Shown here one piece after another: positions 1-6,607 of a stretch of 7,864 nt of DNA. This DNA is from Terriglobales bacterium (GTDB taxonomy: Bacteria > Acidobacteriota > Terriglobia > Terriglobales > Acidobacteriaceae): assembly GCA_015655365.1 (NCBI GenBank), contig JAATFE010000184.1, positions 1 through 7,864 on the forward strand, read 5' to 3'. The stretch's first letter is position 1. Each line of letters begins with the position of its first letter. The position numbers were made by a program, and so were the translations under genes. The notes under the pieces were generated by a model. The model ran no database searches. It saw only the letters and a program-made list of their open reading frames with translations, and had not been told where the DNA came from.

Positions 1-1017
1 CGCTTCGTTCCGTTCCCCAAGCTGCCCACGGCTCCGGAGATGGCGGGAACCGTTCCGCCGGAGGACGAAACACTCTATGTTGCGGCCGATGGCACGGGCG
101 ATTTCTACTCCATTCAGCGCGCCCTCGATGCGGCTCCGCGGACCGGCGGCCTGGTGCTGGTTGCGCCTGGAACCTACCGCGAAGTGCTGACCGTGAACAA
201 GCCTAACATCCAGATCCGCAGCGCCAATAAGGACGCCTCGAAGACCCTGGTGGTGAACGATCGCAACGCGGGAGAAAACGGCGGCACGCTCCACTCCGCC
301 ACGGTGAATGTAACGGCCGACAACTTCTTCGCTGAGAACATCACCTTCGAGAACGACTTCAACCGCACCCATACGCAGGTTTCGGCCGGTTCGCAGGCGC
401 TGGCGCTGATGATTACCGGCGACCGCGCCATCTTCCACAACGTGCGTCTGCTGGGGAACCAGGACACCGTGTTTGCCGGCAGCCGCAATTGCGGCACCGA
501 CGGAGCCAACTGCGTCCCCACCCGGCAGTATTTCTCCGATTGCTACGTGGCCGGTAACGTCGACTTCATCTTCGGCGACAGCAAGGCGGTCTTCGAGCGC
601 TGCGAGATTCACAGCACGGCCCACGCGGGCGGCTACATCACCGCGCAGTCCAAGCACTATCCCGAACAGGACTCCGGCTATGTCTTCAACCAGTGCAAGC
701 TCACGGTGGGGCCGGACGTGACCGCCAAAGTCTTTCTGGGCCGGCCCTGGCGGCCATATGCCACCGTTGCCTTCCTCAACACGGAGATGGGCAGCCACAT
801 CGACCCGGCTGGCTGGAGAGAATGGCACCCCGGCGAGACCCATTCCCTCGAAACCGTCTTCTATGCCGAATTCAATTCCACGGGTCCCGGAGCGCAGCAC
901 GACCAGCGCGATCCGCACACGCATTTCCTCACTCCCGAACAGGCCAGGCAGTACGAGCCCGCGGTCTTTCTGCGCGGCAAGGACAACTGGGACCCGCGGC
1001 AGGCCCCAAAACAGTAA
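1..1017 (+). CDS. Pectinesterase (pectin methylesterase, CE8), 5' end outside window
   Basis: Hydrolyses methyl esters of polygalacturonan, giving pectate and methanol, usually outside the cytoplasm. The frame is open to the first base, so the true start and any signal peptide lie upstream; the ATG at 40 is only the first in-window Met. Numbered from that Met (325 residues), the CE8 landmarks appear in order: GTYRE 44-48, QALAL 119-123, QDT 141-143 (Asp142 as acid/base), DFIFG 175-179 (Asp175 as nucleophile) and LGRPW 233-237 (Arg235, Trp237). The C-terminal NSTGPGA and WDP motifs of right-handed beta-helix pectinesterases are also present. All catalytic residues are intact. An inserted segment with two cysteines (151, 158) just after QDT could form a disulphide. 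kduI follows 75 bp downstream on the same strand with no terminator between, so the two may be co-transcribed. Family assignment is firm; location is inferred. Confidence 0.95.
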   Translation, partial: RFVPFPKLPTAPEMAGTVPPEDETLYVAADGTGDFYSIQRALDAAPRTGGLVLVAPGTYREVLTVNKPNIQIRSANKDASKTLVVNDRNAGENGGTLHSATVNVTADNFFAENITFENDFNRTHTQVSAGSQALALMITGDRAIFHNVRLLGNQDTVFAGSRNCGTDGANCVPTRQYFSDCYVAGNVDFIFGDSKAVFERCEIHSTAHAGGYITAQSKHYPEQDSGYVFNQCKLTVGPDVTAKVFLGRPWRPYATVAFLNTEMGSHIDPAGWREWHPGETHSLETVFYAEFNSTGPGAQHDQRDPHTHFLTPEQARQYEPAVFLRGKDNWDPRQAPKQ

Positions 1018-1092
1018 AATGGAGTAGAAACATTAAAAGCAGAGTGTGGGCATGCGTCGAGGACGATACCCGCGGAGAAGGTTGGAGGAACA

Positions 1093-1926
1093 ATGAAAAC
1101 GATTTTGATGGCGGACCAGGTGCGGTTTCAGCACATGACGACGGAAGAGGTTCGCGGAACCTTTTTGCTCAACGCGCTCTATGAGCCGGGCAAAATTAAC
1201 TTCAACTATGCTCCAGAGATCGAGCGCGTCGCAGTCGGCATGGCCGTTCCCGTGGATGCCCCGATTGCATTGCCTACCTATCCGCAGTTGCGGGCAACCT
1301 ATTTTCTCGAGCGCCGCGAATTGGGCGTCTTGAACATTGGCGGCGTCGGCGTGGTCAAGGTCGAGGGCAAGAGCTACGAGCTGAACAACCTCGACGTGCT
1401 CTACGTCGGCCGCGGCAATACCAATGTCACTTTCGAGTCGAAGGATAAAGCCACACCGGCGATCTTCTATCTGCTCAGCTATCCCTCTCATGCCACTTAT
1501 CCGGTCGCGCTGGTGCGCAAGGAAGACGCCAATCCGACGGAGATGGGCTCGGCGGAAACCTGCAACCACCGGACGATTTGCAAATATATCCATCTGAACG
1601 GCGCAAGAAGCAGCCAGTTGGTGATGGGCGTAACGCATCTGCATCCGGGCAGTTCGTGGAACACCTTGCCGGCGCACACCCACGACCGCCGCACGGAAGT
1701 CTATATGTATTTCAACATGCCCGACACGGCGCGCGTCTTCCATCTGATGGGAGCGCCCGACGAAACACGCCACATTGTGATGGCCAACCGCGACGTGGTG
1801 ATTTCTCCCGTCTGGTCGATTCACTCCGGCGTGGGCACGCAGGCCTACAGCTTCTGCTGGGGCATGGGCGGCGAGAACCAGGATTACGGCGATATGGACC
1901 CGGCGCCGCTCGATACGCTGCGGTAG
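1093..1926 (+). CDS. kduI: 5-keto-4-deoxyuronate isomerase KduI
   Basis: Cytoplasmic isomerase converting 5-keto-4-deoxyuronate (4-deoxy-L-threo-5-hexosulose uronate) to 3-deoxy-D-glycero-2,5-hexodiulosonate in pectin and alginate-like uronate breakdown. The 277-residue product is nearly the same length as E. coli KduI (278) and collinear with it. It has YFLERRELGVLNIGG (70-84), WNTLPAHTHDRRTEVY (189-204), FHLMGAPDETRHIVM (216-230) and SPVWSIHSGVGT (238-249). The cupin zinc ligands correspond to His195, His197, Glu202 and His244. The start at 1093 is supported by GGAGGA at 1084-1089 and by length; a second Met at codon 6 has poorer spacing. The product of this enzyme normally goes to KduD, which is not in the window; kdgK, the later kinase, lies 1.7 kb away on the other strand. 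The gene ends before a bidirectional terminator. Confidence 0.96.
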   Translation: MKTILMADQVRFQHMTTEEVRGTFLLNALYEPGKINFNYAPEIERVAVGMAVPVDAPIALPTYPQLRATYFLERRELGVLNIGGVGVVKVEGKSYELNNLDVLYVGRGNTNVTFESKDKATPAIFYLLSYPSHATYPVALVRKEDANPTEMGSAETCNHRTICKYIHLNGARSSQLVMGVTHLHPGSSWNTLPAHTHDRRTEVYMYFNMPDTARVFHLMGAPDETRHIVMANRDVVISPVWSIHSGVGTQAYSFCWGMGGENQDYGDMDPAPLDTLR

Positions 1927-1962
1927 GTTCGGAGCAAAGTATCGATTCTTCAGAACAAAAAC

Positions 1963-2006
1963 AAGGCCAGGCTACCCTGAAATCGGGAGCCTGGCCTTCT
2001 TTCTTT
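1963..2006. terminator. Bidirectional intrinsic terminator between kduI and gnd
   Basis: An 11-bp perfect stem, AAGGCCAGGCT (1963-1973) with AGCCTGGCCTT (1988-1998), encloses a 14-nt loop that can add CCC/GGG pairs. On the plus strand it is followed by CTTTCTTT (1999-2006). On the minus strand the bases after the stem read TGTTTTTGTT. T-rich tracts on both sides and its place between two converging genes fit a terminator for both kduI (stop 37 bp away) and gnd (stop 10 bp away). Confidence 0.88.
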
Positions 2007-2015
2007 GCGACGGAG

Positions 2016-3476
2016 CTATGCGTTGTAGGTTGAGGAAGCGGTACGTCCGCCGCGGCCGGTCCAGTTGGTGTGGAAGAACTTGCCGCGGGGCTGATCGAGG
2101 CGCTCATAGGTGTGCGCGCCAAAGTAGTCGCGCTGCGCCTGGAGCAGATTCGCGGGCAACCGCTCGCTGCGCAGGCCGTCAAAGAATCCCAGCGCGGTGG
2201 AGAATGCCGGGGTGGGCACACCCAACTCGATGGCATGAACCAGAGCCTTGCGCCACGATCCCTGGTAATGGTTGATTGCGCCGGAGAAGAAGCTGTCGAG
2301 CAGCAGGTTCTCGAGTGCGGGGTTCTTGTCGTATGCCTCTTTGATCTTGCCCAGGAACTGGCTGCGAATGATGCATCCGCCGCGCCACATCAGCGCGATG
2401 CCGCCGAAGTTCAGGTTCCAGCCATTCTCCTTGGCCGCGGCCTTGAGCAGCATGTAGCCCTGCGCGTACGAGATCATCTTGGAGCAGTAGAGTGCGCAGC
2501 GCACGTTCTCAATGAATGCGGCACGGTCGCCAACAGCGGGCTTGGTGGCCGGTCCGGTGAGAATCCTGGACGCAGCCACGCGCTCGTCCTTCAGCGCCGA
2601 CAAGCAGCGCGCAAAGACCGACTCGCCGATCAACGTAACCGGCTGGCCCAGATCGAGCGCGCTGATCGCGGTCCACTTGCCCGTGCCCTTCTGGCCGGCA
2701 GCGTCCAGAATCTTGTCGATGAGAGGCTTTCCGTCTTCGTCCTTGTGGGTAAAGATTTCGCTGGTGATTTCGATCAGGTAGCTGTCCAGCTCGCCCTTGT
2801 TCCACTCGGCAAAAACTTCGTGCAATTCGTCGGCATTGAGACCCAACCCGCGTTGCAGCAGGTCATAGGCTTCGCCGATCAACTGCATATCGCCGTATTC
2901 GATGCCGTTGTGGACCATCTTCACGTAGTGGCCCGCGCCGTTTTCGCCCACCCAGTCGCAGCAGGGGGTTCCGTCTTCAACCTTGGCGGCAATGGCCTGG
3001 AAGATCGGCTTCACATGCGGCCATGCGGCGGGGTTGCCGCCGGGCATGATCGAGGGCCCGCGCCGGGCGCCCTCTTCGCCGCCCGAAACGCCGGTGCCGA
3101 TGAACAGGATGCCCTTGGCGGCCAGATCCTCGGTGCGGCGGTTGGAATCGGTGAACAGCGAGTTGCCGCCGTCGATGATGATGTCGCCCTTTTCAAGGTG
3201 GGGCACCAGTTGGTCGATCATCTTGTCGACGGTGTCGCCGGCCTTGACCATGAGCATGACGCGGCGGGGCGTCTTGAGCAGGCCGGTTAGTTCCTCGATG
3301 GAGTGCGCACCCACAACCTGCGTTCCCTTGGCTTCGTTGGCGACGAAATCGTCCACCTTGGAGACGGTGCGGTTGAAGACGGCCACTTTGAAGCCGTGGT
3401 CATTCATGTTGAGGACCAGATTCTGTCCCATAACGGCGAGGCCGATCAGGCCAATATCACACGATGCAGCGGTCAT
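2016..3476 (-). CDS. gnd: 6-phosphogluconate dehydrogenase, decarboxylating (long form)
   Basis: Oxidatively decarboxylates 6-phosphogluconate to ribulose 5-phosphate with reduction of NADP+, in the pentose phosphate pathway. The 486-residue product has the N-terminal Rossmann start [12 protein letters not shown] (9-20) and NRT (35-37), whose Arg36 indicates NADP preference. IIDGGNS lies at 100-106, [21 protein letters not shown] at 127-147 and [11 protein letters not shown] at 186-196 (Lys186 and Glu193 match the catalytic Lys183/Glu190 of the sheep enzyme). The family signature [13 protein letters not shown] is at 256-268, and the C-terminal tail from the partner subunit includes Arg449 and His455. 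Length and signature separate it from short hydroxyacid dehydrogenases such as GarR. The Met at 3476 is chosen because AGGAGA sits just upstream (minus-strand reading of 3481-3486) and the Rossmann fold begins immediately after; an in-frame extension to 3548 has no homologous content. It is co-directional with kdgK, 135 bp downstream of it. Confidence 0.97.
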   Translation of the reverse strand: MTAASCDIGLIGLAVMGQNLVLNMNDHGFKVAVFNRTVSKVDDFVANEAKGTQVVGAHSIEELTGLLKTPRRVMLMVKAGDTVDKMIDQLVPHLEKGDIIIDGGNSLFTDSNRRTEDLAAKGILFIGTGVSGGEEGARRGPSIMPGGNPAAWPHVKPIFQAIAAKVEDGTPCCDWVGENGAGHYVKMVHNGIEYGDMQLIGEAYDLLQRGLGLNADELHEVFAEWNKGELDSYLIEITSEIFTHKDEDGKPLIDKILDAAGQKGTGKWTAISALDLGQPVTLIGESVFARCLSALKDERVAASRILTGPATKPAVGDRAAFIENVRCALYCSKMISYAQGYMLLKAAAKENGWNLNFGGIALMWRGGCIIRSQFLGKIKEAYDKNPALENLLLDSFFSGAINHYQGSWRKALVHAIELGVPTPAFSTALGFFDGLRSERLPANLLQAQRDYFGAHTYERLDQPRGKFFHTNWTGRGGRTASSTYNA

Positions 3477-3499
3477 ACCTTCTCCTGAATTCCCCTGAG

Positions 3500-3529
3500 A
3501 TGATACTGCGATTGAGTGCCGCGTGTGAC
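3500..3529 (-). promoter_or_regulatory. Possible gnd promoter
   Basis: Read on the minus strand, a -10-like TATCAT (3500-3505, 5 of 6 to consensus) lies 18 bp from a -35-like GTCACA (3524-3529, 4 of 6). A start near 3493 would leave a leader of about 17 nt before the gnd ATG. The -35 part overlaps a 7-bp inverted repeat, GCGTGTG (3521-3527) with CACACGC (3544-3550). The -35 is mediocre, so this is a candidate only. Confidence 0.35.
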
Positions 3530-3551
3530 CATAACGCCAGTAGCACACGCT

Positions 3552-3600
3552 TGTTCCCGGCCAGCGGCCTTGCGCTGAGGATCGCCGCCGGCCGGGAACA
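3552..3600 (-). repeat. Long GC-rich hairpin between kdgK and gnd
   Basis: TGTTCCCGGCC (3552-3562) pairs perfectly with GGCCGGGAACA (3590-3600). After one A/C mismatch the stem continues with GCGGC (3564-3568) against GCCGC (3584-3588), closing on a 15-nt loop. It begins 11 bp past the kdgK stop. No T-run follows on the minus strand, so it is not a textbook intrinsic terminator. It may be an RNA 3'-end stabiliser or processing element, a weak terminator between kdgK and gnd, or a REP-like repeat. Confidence 0.6.
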
Positions 3601-3611
3601 GTTTCTGTCTA

Positions 3612-4694
3612 CTAGCGTTGGATGCGCGCCGACCCGCCTTTGGCGAAGGCCCGGACCTGGTCCACGGTGGCCATGGTGGTGTCGCCGGGGTAGGTGGTCA
3701 GCAATGCGCCGTGTGCCCATCCCAGCTTCACCGCCTCTTCCGGCGCTTCGCCGCTTAGCAGGCCATAGATGAACCCGGCTGCATAGCCGTCTCCGCCGCC
3801 CACGCGGTCAACCACGGTCAACTCCGCCGTGGGAGCCGTGTAAGTCTTGCCGTCCATCCAGGCAACCGCGCTCCAACTGTGATGGTTGGTGTTGTGTACT
3901 TCGCGCAGCGTCGTGGCTACCACCTTCACCTTGGGATACTTCTTCGTCACCTTGTCGATCATGCCGAAGAAGACGCTGGGGTCGAGCTTCGATTTGGCTG
4001 CAACTTCCGGTCCGGGGATTCCCAGGCCCTTCTGCAGGTCCTCTTCGTTGCCCACCAGCACATCTACGTTCTCCACGATCTTGGCGATGGTCTCAACGGC
4101 CTTCTCGGCGCCGCCGGAGATGTCCCACAATTTCTGGCGGTAGTTCAGATCGAAGGAGGTGACGGCGCCGGCTTCCTTGGCTGCCTTCATCATCTCCGCG
4201 GCCAACGGGGCCGTGGTGGGCGAAAGAGCGGCAAAGATGCCGCCGCAGTGGACCCAGCGGATGCCGCCGGCGAAGATGGCCTTCCAGTCAAAGTCGCCCG
4301 GCTTCAGTTTTCCGGCGGCCTCGTTGCAGCGGTTATAGAAGACCACGGGGGCACGTACACCGGCGCCCTGGTCGCTGTAAACGGTGGCCATGTTGGGGCC
4401 GGTCACGCCGTCGTGCTTGAAGTGCTTATAGATCGGTTTGACGCCCATGGCGCGCACGCGCTCGGCGATGAGGTCGCCGATGGGGTAGTCGACCATGGCC
4501 GAAGCGATGGCTGTATTCAGGCCAAAGCAGTCGGACAGGTTGGCCGCCACGTTGAACTCGCCGCCGCTGACGTGAATCTTGCACTCGGCGGCTTTGCGGA
4601 AGGGGATGATCCCTGTATCGAGCCGGTGCACCAAAGCGCCCAGCGACAGACAATCCAATGCTGCATCCTTGCGGATATTCAAACCATAACTCAT
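3612..4694 (-). CDS. kdgK: PfkB-family sugar kinase, likely 2-keto-3-deoxygluconate kinase
   Basis: Likely phosphorylates 2-keto-3-deoxygluconate (KDG) to KDPG with ATP, the last step before aldolase cleavage in uronate catabolism. The product is 360 residues. PfkB features are the N-terminal substrate-side GGEFNVAANLS (44-54), SFDLNYRQKLW (180-190), a motif typical of KdgK-type members, and the C-terminal ATP and anion-hole motif DRVGGGDGYAAGF (296-308), with Asp302 as catalytic base. The start at 4694 has a GAGGAGC Shine-Dalgarno (4704-4710, read on the minus strand) at good spacing. The longer in-frame opening to 4949 crosses the promoter and operator and is not used. Its neighbours are a divergent FCD regulator and, nearby, kduI and a pectinesterase, which strongly favour KDG over other PfkB sugars. 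Exact substrate remains inferred, since PfkB kinases for ribose, fructose or tagatose share these motifs. Confidence 0.88.
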   Translation of the reverse strand: MSYGLNIRKDAALDCLSLGALVHRLDTGIIPFRKAAECKIHVSGGEFNVAANLSDCFGLNTAIASAMVDYPIGDLIAERVRAMGVKPIYKHFKHDGVTGPNMATVYSDQGAGVRAPVVFYNRCNEAAGKLKPGDFDWKAIFAGGIRWVHCGGIFAALSPTTAPLAAEMMKAAKEAGAVTSFDLNYRQKLWDISGGAEKAVETIAKIVENVDVLVGNEEDLQKGLGIPGPEVAAKSKLDPSVFFGMIDKVTKKYPKVKVVATTLREVHNTNHHSWSAVAWMDGKTYTAPTAELTVVDRVGGGDGYAAGFIYGLLSGEAPEEAVKLGWAHGALLTTYPGDTTMATVDQVRAFAKGGSARIQR

Positions 4695-4811
4695 TGGTGG
4701 TTCGCTCCTCGTCTTGTATGGGAAACCCTGAAACCGATGAAAATCAACAGAAAACAGCGTACATCGCTCCACGCGCCGTGCCTGCGGGAGGCCGATGCAG
4801 TGCGGGTGAGG

Positions 4812-4822
4812 CGGTCTGACCA
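4812..4822. promoter_or_regulatory. Candidate FadR/GntR-type operator at the kdgK start point
   Basis: cGGTCTGACCa is a near-perfect palindrome that fits the FadR-subfamily consensus TnGTnnnACnA at all fixed positions except the first T. It lies 2 bp past the predicted kdgK -10 box, over the expected transcription start, where a bound repressor would block initiation. The adjacent divergent gene encodes a regulator of that same family. Binding is inferred. Confidence 0.55.
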
Positions 4823-4824
4823 CA

Positions 4825-4853
4825 AGGATACACGCGGCACCGGAAAATGCCAA
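4825..4853 (-). promoter_or_regulatory. Predicted sigma70-type kdgK promoter
   Basis: On the minus strand TTGGCA (4848-4853; 5 of 6 to the -35 consensus) and TATCCT (4825-4830; 4 of 6 to the -10 consensus) are separated by exactly 17 bp. Transcription would start near 4818, giving a leader of about 124 nt before the kdgK ATG at 4694. No riboswitch fold was recognised in that leader. Confidence 0.55.
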
Positions 4854-4880
4854 TAAGCCAAGAAAGAGATTGTCGAAGCG

Positions 4881-4892
4881 AGCATTAATGCT
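4881..4892. promoter_or_regulatory. Perfect 12-bp palindrome upstream of the regulator gene
   Basis: AGCATTAATGCT is its own reverse complement, in an AT-richer stretch centred about 56 bp before the regulator ATG. A weak -35-like TTGTCG (4870-4875) and weak -10-like TAATCT (4892-4897) flank it, so it could overlap the regulator's own promoter. It does not resemble the GGTC-GACC site and would suit a different factor or chance. Confidence 0.3.
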
Positions 4893-4942
4893 AATCTTTA
4901 GATGTCGATAAACGACGCGAAAGTAATGGAGATTTGCCCAAT

Positions 4943-5713
4943 ATGCCACGGCCGAGGCTGGATGATCCCGATACCGATCGAACCATGAAAGTGGTCGACC
5001 ACATCCGTGGTCTCATCGAGCAAGGTACCCTGCAACCCGGCGATCGCATCCCCCCTGAACGCGAGCTCGCGCGCACGCTTCAAATCAGCCGCGCCAGCCT
5101 GCGCACCGGCCTGGGCTACCTGACCGCCATGGGCGTAATGAAGGTGCGGCACGGGGTCGGAACCTTCATTGCCGATGGGCCGGCCGTCTTCAGCACGGCA
5201 TCCTTGAGCCTGATGGGCGTGTTGCACGGATTTCAGTTCTGGCAGATGTTCGAAGCCCGCCTCATTATTGAAGGCAATATCGCTGCCCTGGCCGCCGAAC
5301 GCGGCAAGGAAGAGCACTATGCCGCGCTGGCAGAGCAAGTTGCGGAAATGTATGCCGTTGTGGATACCCCAGGGGACTTTCTGAGGCACGACGTGCTGTT
5401 CCACCGCATCATCGCGCAGGCTTCCGGCAATCCGATTTTGGCGGCCCTCATGGAAACGATTGCCTCGGCTATGTACGAGAAGCGCCGCAAAACCGTGGAG
5501 CGCGCCAACTATCTGCGCGAAATGGCCGAGATGCACCGCGAAATCTTCCGTGCCATCCATTCCCGCAATCCGGTCGAAGCGCGCAAACAGATGGAGATTC
5601 ACCTGCGCGTGGCAGAAAACGCCCAAAACATGGAATTACCCGGTCCTGCGGAGAAGAGCACCCATCGAAGACACACCGAGAAACCGGTAGCACTGGACGC
5701 CCCCGCGGAGTGA
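4943..5713 (+). CDS. GntR-family transcriptional regulator, FadR subfamily (FCD domain)
   Basis: DNA-binding regulator of 256 residues. Residues about 15-78 form the GntR winged helix, including LQPGDRIPPERELARTLQISRASL and the wing motif VRHGVGTF. Residues about 97-226 form the all-helical FCD ligand domain, with the metal and carboxylate-ligand set Asp150, His154 (DVLFH), His198 (MHREI) and His220 (IHLRV) intact. FCD regulators usually respond to organic or sugar acids; the family includes UxuR and ExuR of hexuronate metabolism. ATG 4943 is preferred because GGAG (4928-4931) is 11 nt upstream; a TTG at 4934 would be only 2 nt from it. It is divergent from kdgK across 248 bp that hold a matching operator, so control of kdgK and the uronate genes, probably as a repressor, is likely. 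A polar tail (about 232-256) follows the FCD domain. The exact ligand cannot be read from sequence. Confidence 0.92.
   Translation: MPRPRLDDPDTDRTMKVVDHIRGLIEQGTLQPGDRIPPERELARTLQISRASLRTGLGYLTAMGVMKVRHGVGTFIADGPAVFSTASLSLMGVLHGFQFWQMFEARLIIEGNIAALAAERGKEEHYAALAEQVAEMYAVVDTPGDFLRHDVLFHRIIAQASGNPILAALMETIASAMYEKRRKTVERANYLREMAEMHREIFRAIHSRNPVEARKQMEIHLRVAENAQNMELPGPAEKSTHRRHTEKPVALDAPAE
4991..5002. promoter_or_regulatory. Second operator-like palindrome inside the regulator gene
   Basis: GTGGTCGACCAC is a perfect 12-bp palindrome inside the coding sequence, starting 48 bp after the regulator ATG. Its core TGGTC-GACCA fits the FadR-family form with no central base, and its half-sites match those of the site at 4812-4822. 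The two centres are about 180 bp apart, close to 17 helical turns. It could serve autoregulation, or be a coding coincidence, since GTCGAC is common in GC-rich DNA. Confidence 0.3.
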
Positions 5714-5738
5714 GATCCATCGCTTACCGGTCCCAAAC

Positions 5739-5772
5739 AAAAGAGCCCAACCGCTGACGGTTGGGCTCTTTT
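5739..5772. terminator. Bidirectional intrinsic terminator between the regulator gene and efp
   Basis: AAAAGAGCCCAACCG (5739-5753) pairs over 15 bp without mismatch with CGGTTGGGCTCTTTT (5758-5772) around a CTGA loop. The A-run on one arm and T-run on the other supply a U tract in either direction. It lies 25 bp after the regulator stop and 21 bp after the efp stop, serving both converging genes. Confidence 0.95.
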
Positions 5773-5793
5773 GCGCTCAATTGCAGGCAGTTC

Positions 5794-6369
5794 TCAGGCG
5801 CGGCCCGCGAACTCCCCGGTTTCCGTGTAGACCTTGACCTTTTCCCCGATCTGAAGGAAGAGGGGAACCTTGATTTCGAGGCCGGTCTCAAGCTTGGCGA
5901 ACTTGGTGACGCTGCCGCTCGATGAGTCGCCGCGCACCGCGGGTTCCGTATAGTTGATCTCCAACTCGACCTGGGTGGGCAGTTGCAAACCGATGGGATT
6001 GCCGTTGTACTTGTGCAACTGGATAATGGCGCCCTCCGCCAGATAGTCCAGGGCGTTCCCGATCATGCCTTCGGAGAGGGTAAGGGTGTCGAAGGTTTCC
6101 TGATCCAGGAAGTGGGAGCCCTCGCCGTCACTGTAAAGATAGGAGGCCTCGACCATCTCCAGGTCCGGTTCCTTGAACTTGTCGCTGGCCTTGAAGGTCT
6201 TGTCAAAGACCGCGCGCGTCAGCAGGTTGCGCATCTTGAGGCGAACCAAGGTCTGGCCCCCTCGCGCGGTGGGAGTGGAGACTTCCACGTCCAGGCAGTA
6301 GTACGGTGTGTTTTCAAACTCAAAATACATTTTGCGCTTGACGTTAATCGCTTCAATCAATGCGGCCAT
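5794..6369 (-). CDS. efp: Elongation factor P family protein with EfpL/YeiP-like loop
   Basis: Translation factor that binds the ribosome between the P and E sites and relieves stalling at proline-rich stretches. The 191-residue product has the three EF-P domains: a KOW-like N-terminal domain (1 to about 65), a middle OB domain (about 68-128) and a C-terminal OB domain. The C-terminal domain carries the family signature KFAKLETGLEIKVPLFLQIG (156-175). In canonical EF-P the domain I loop is PGKG with a modified lysine (Lys34 in E. coli). Here it is STPTARGGQ (31-39), with no lysine and two residues longer, matching the SPTARG loop of E. coli YeiP (EfpL), where Arg sits at the tip. The remaining domains look more like ordinary EF-P than YeiP. 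The start at 6369 has GAGGAA just upstream; the frame stays open to 7134 only as an antisense artefact over trpC. Confidence 0.93.
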   Translation of the reverse strand: MAALIEAINVKRKMYFEFENTPYYCLDVEVSTPTARGGQTLVRLKMRNLLTRAVFDKTFKASDKFKEPDLEMVEASYLYSDGEGSHFLDQETFDTLTLSEGMIGNALDYLAEGAIIQLHKYNGNPIGLQLPTQVELEINYTEPAVRGDSSSGSVTKFAKLETGLEIKVPLFLQIGEKVKVYTETGEFAGRA

Positions 6370-6423
6370 AGGTTCCTCGAAGACAGGTTCTGAAGCCGAT
6401 AGATCTTGTCTGGCTCCTCGCCA

Positions 6424-6429
6424 ATTATA
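6424..6429 (-). promoter_or_regulatory. Predicted -10 box of efp
   Basis: A perfect TATAAT occurs on the minus strand, about 55 bp before the efp ATG, implying a leader of about 48 nt. No convincing -35 hexamer sits 16-18 bp upstream (best CTGTCT at 18 bp), so promoter strength or activator need is unclear. Confidence 0.45.
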
Positions 6430-6467
6430 GGTTGAAGTGCACAAGGGAGACAGGCGGAGAGTTTTAG

Positions 6468-6579
6468 AGCGAAACCAGAGTCCCTGTGGCCTGTTGCGTT
6501 TTGTGCAGGGTCGCCGCTCGCTGGTGCTCCCGTCGACTTGAAACCTGTGCTTTCGGGATATATCGACTCTGGTTTCGCT
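6468..6579. repeat. 15-bp perfect inverted repeat in the efp-trpC intergenic region
   Basis: AGCGAAACCAGAGTC (6468-6482) is the exact reverse complement of GACTCTGGTTTCGCT (6565-6579), with 82 bp between the arms. The right arm follows an AT-rich GATATATC and lies 45 bp before the trpC ATG; the left arm is on the efp side. The 82 bp between hold no gene. No flanking target duplication was seen. It may be a pair of operator sites, a leader RNA stem, or the remains of a small element. Confidence 0.55.
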
Positions 6580-6607
6580 ATTGCCGCGGCTTCGGCGCGA
6601 TTCCTCG

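Noticed and set aside
2070..3290. 406-codon plus-strand opening opposite gnd
   Set aside because: It is antisense to a complete, well-conserved gnd, has low-complexity composition typical of a GC-rich shadow, and matches no recognised family.
3477..3548. N-terminal extension of Gnd to 3548
   Set aside because: The Shine-Dalgarno and the Rossmann glycine motif place the start at 3476; the extra 24 codons have no counterpart in the family.
4486..4495. TAGTCGACCA inside kdgK as a third operator
   Set aside because: It has one half-site mismatch, and its core GTCGAC is common in GC-rich coding DNA, so it is probably chance.
3879..4856. 325-codon plus-strand opening opposite kdgK
   Set aside because: It is the antisense shadow of kdgK and crosses the divergent control region; no recognisable domain.
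4898..5626. 242-codon minus-strand opening opposite the regulator
   Set aside because: It is a shadow of the FCD regulator and would overlap its ribosome binding site; no family resemblance.
6468..6579. MITE or insertion-sequence remnant
   Set aside because: The inverted arms are suggestive, but no target-site duplication and no transposase fragment were seen; kept only as an unexplained repeat.
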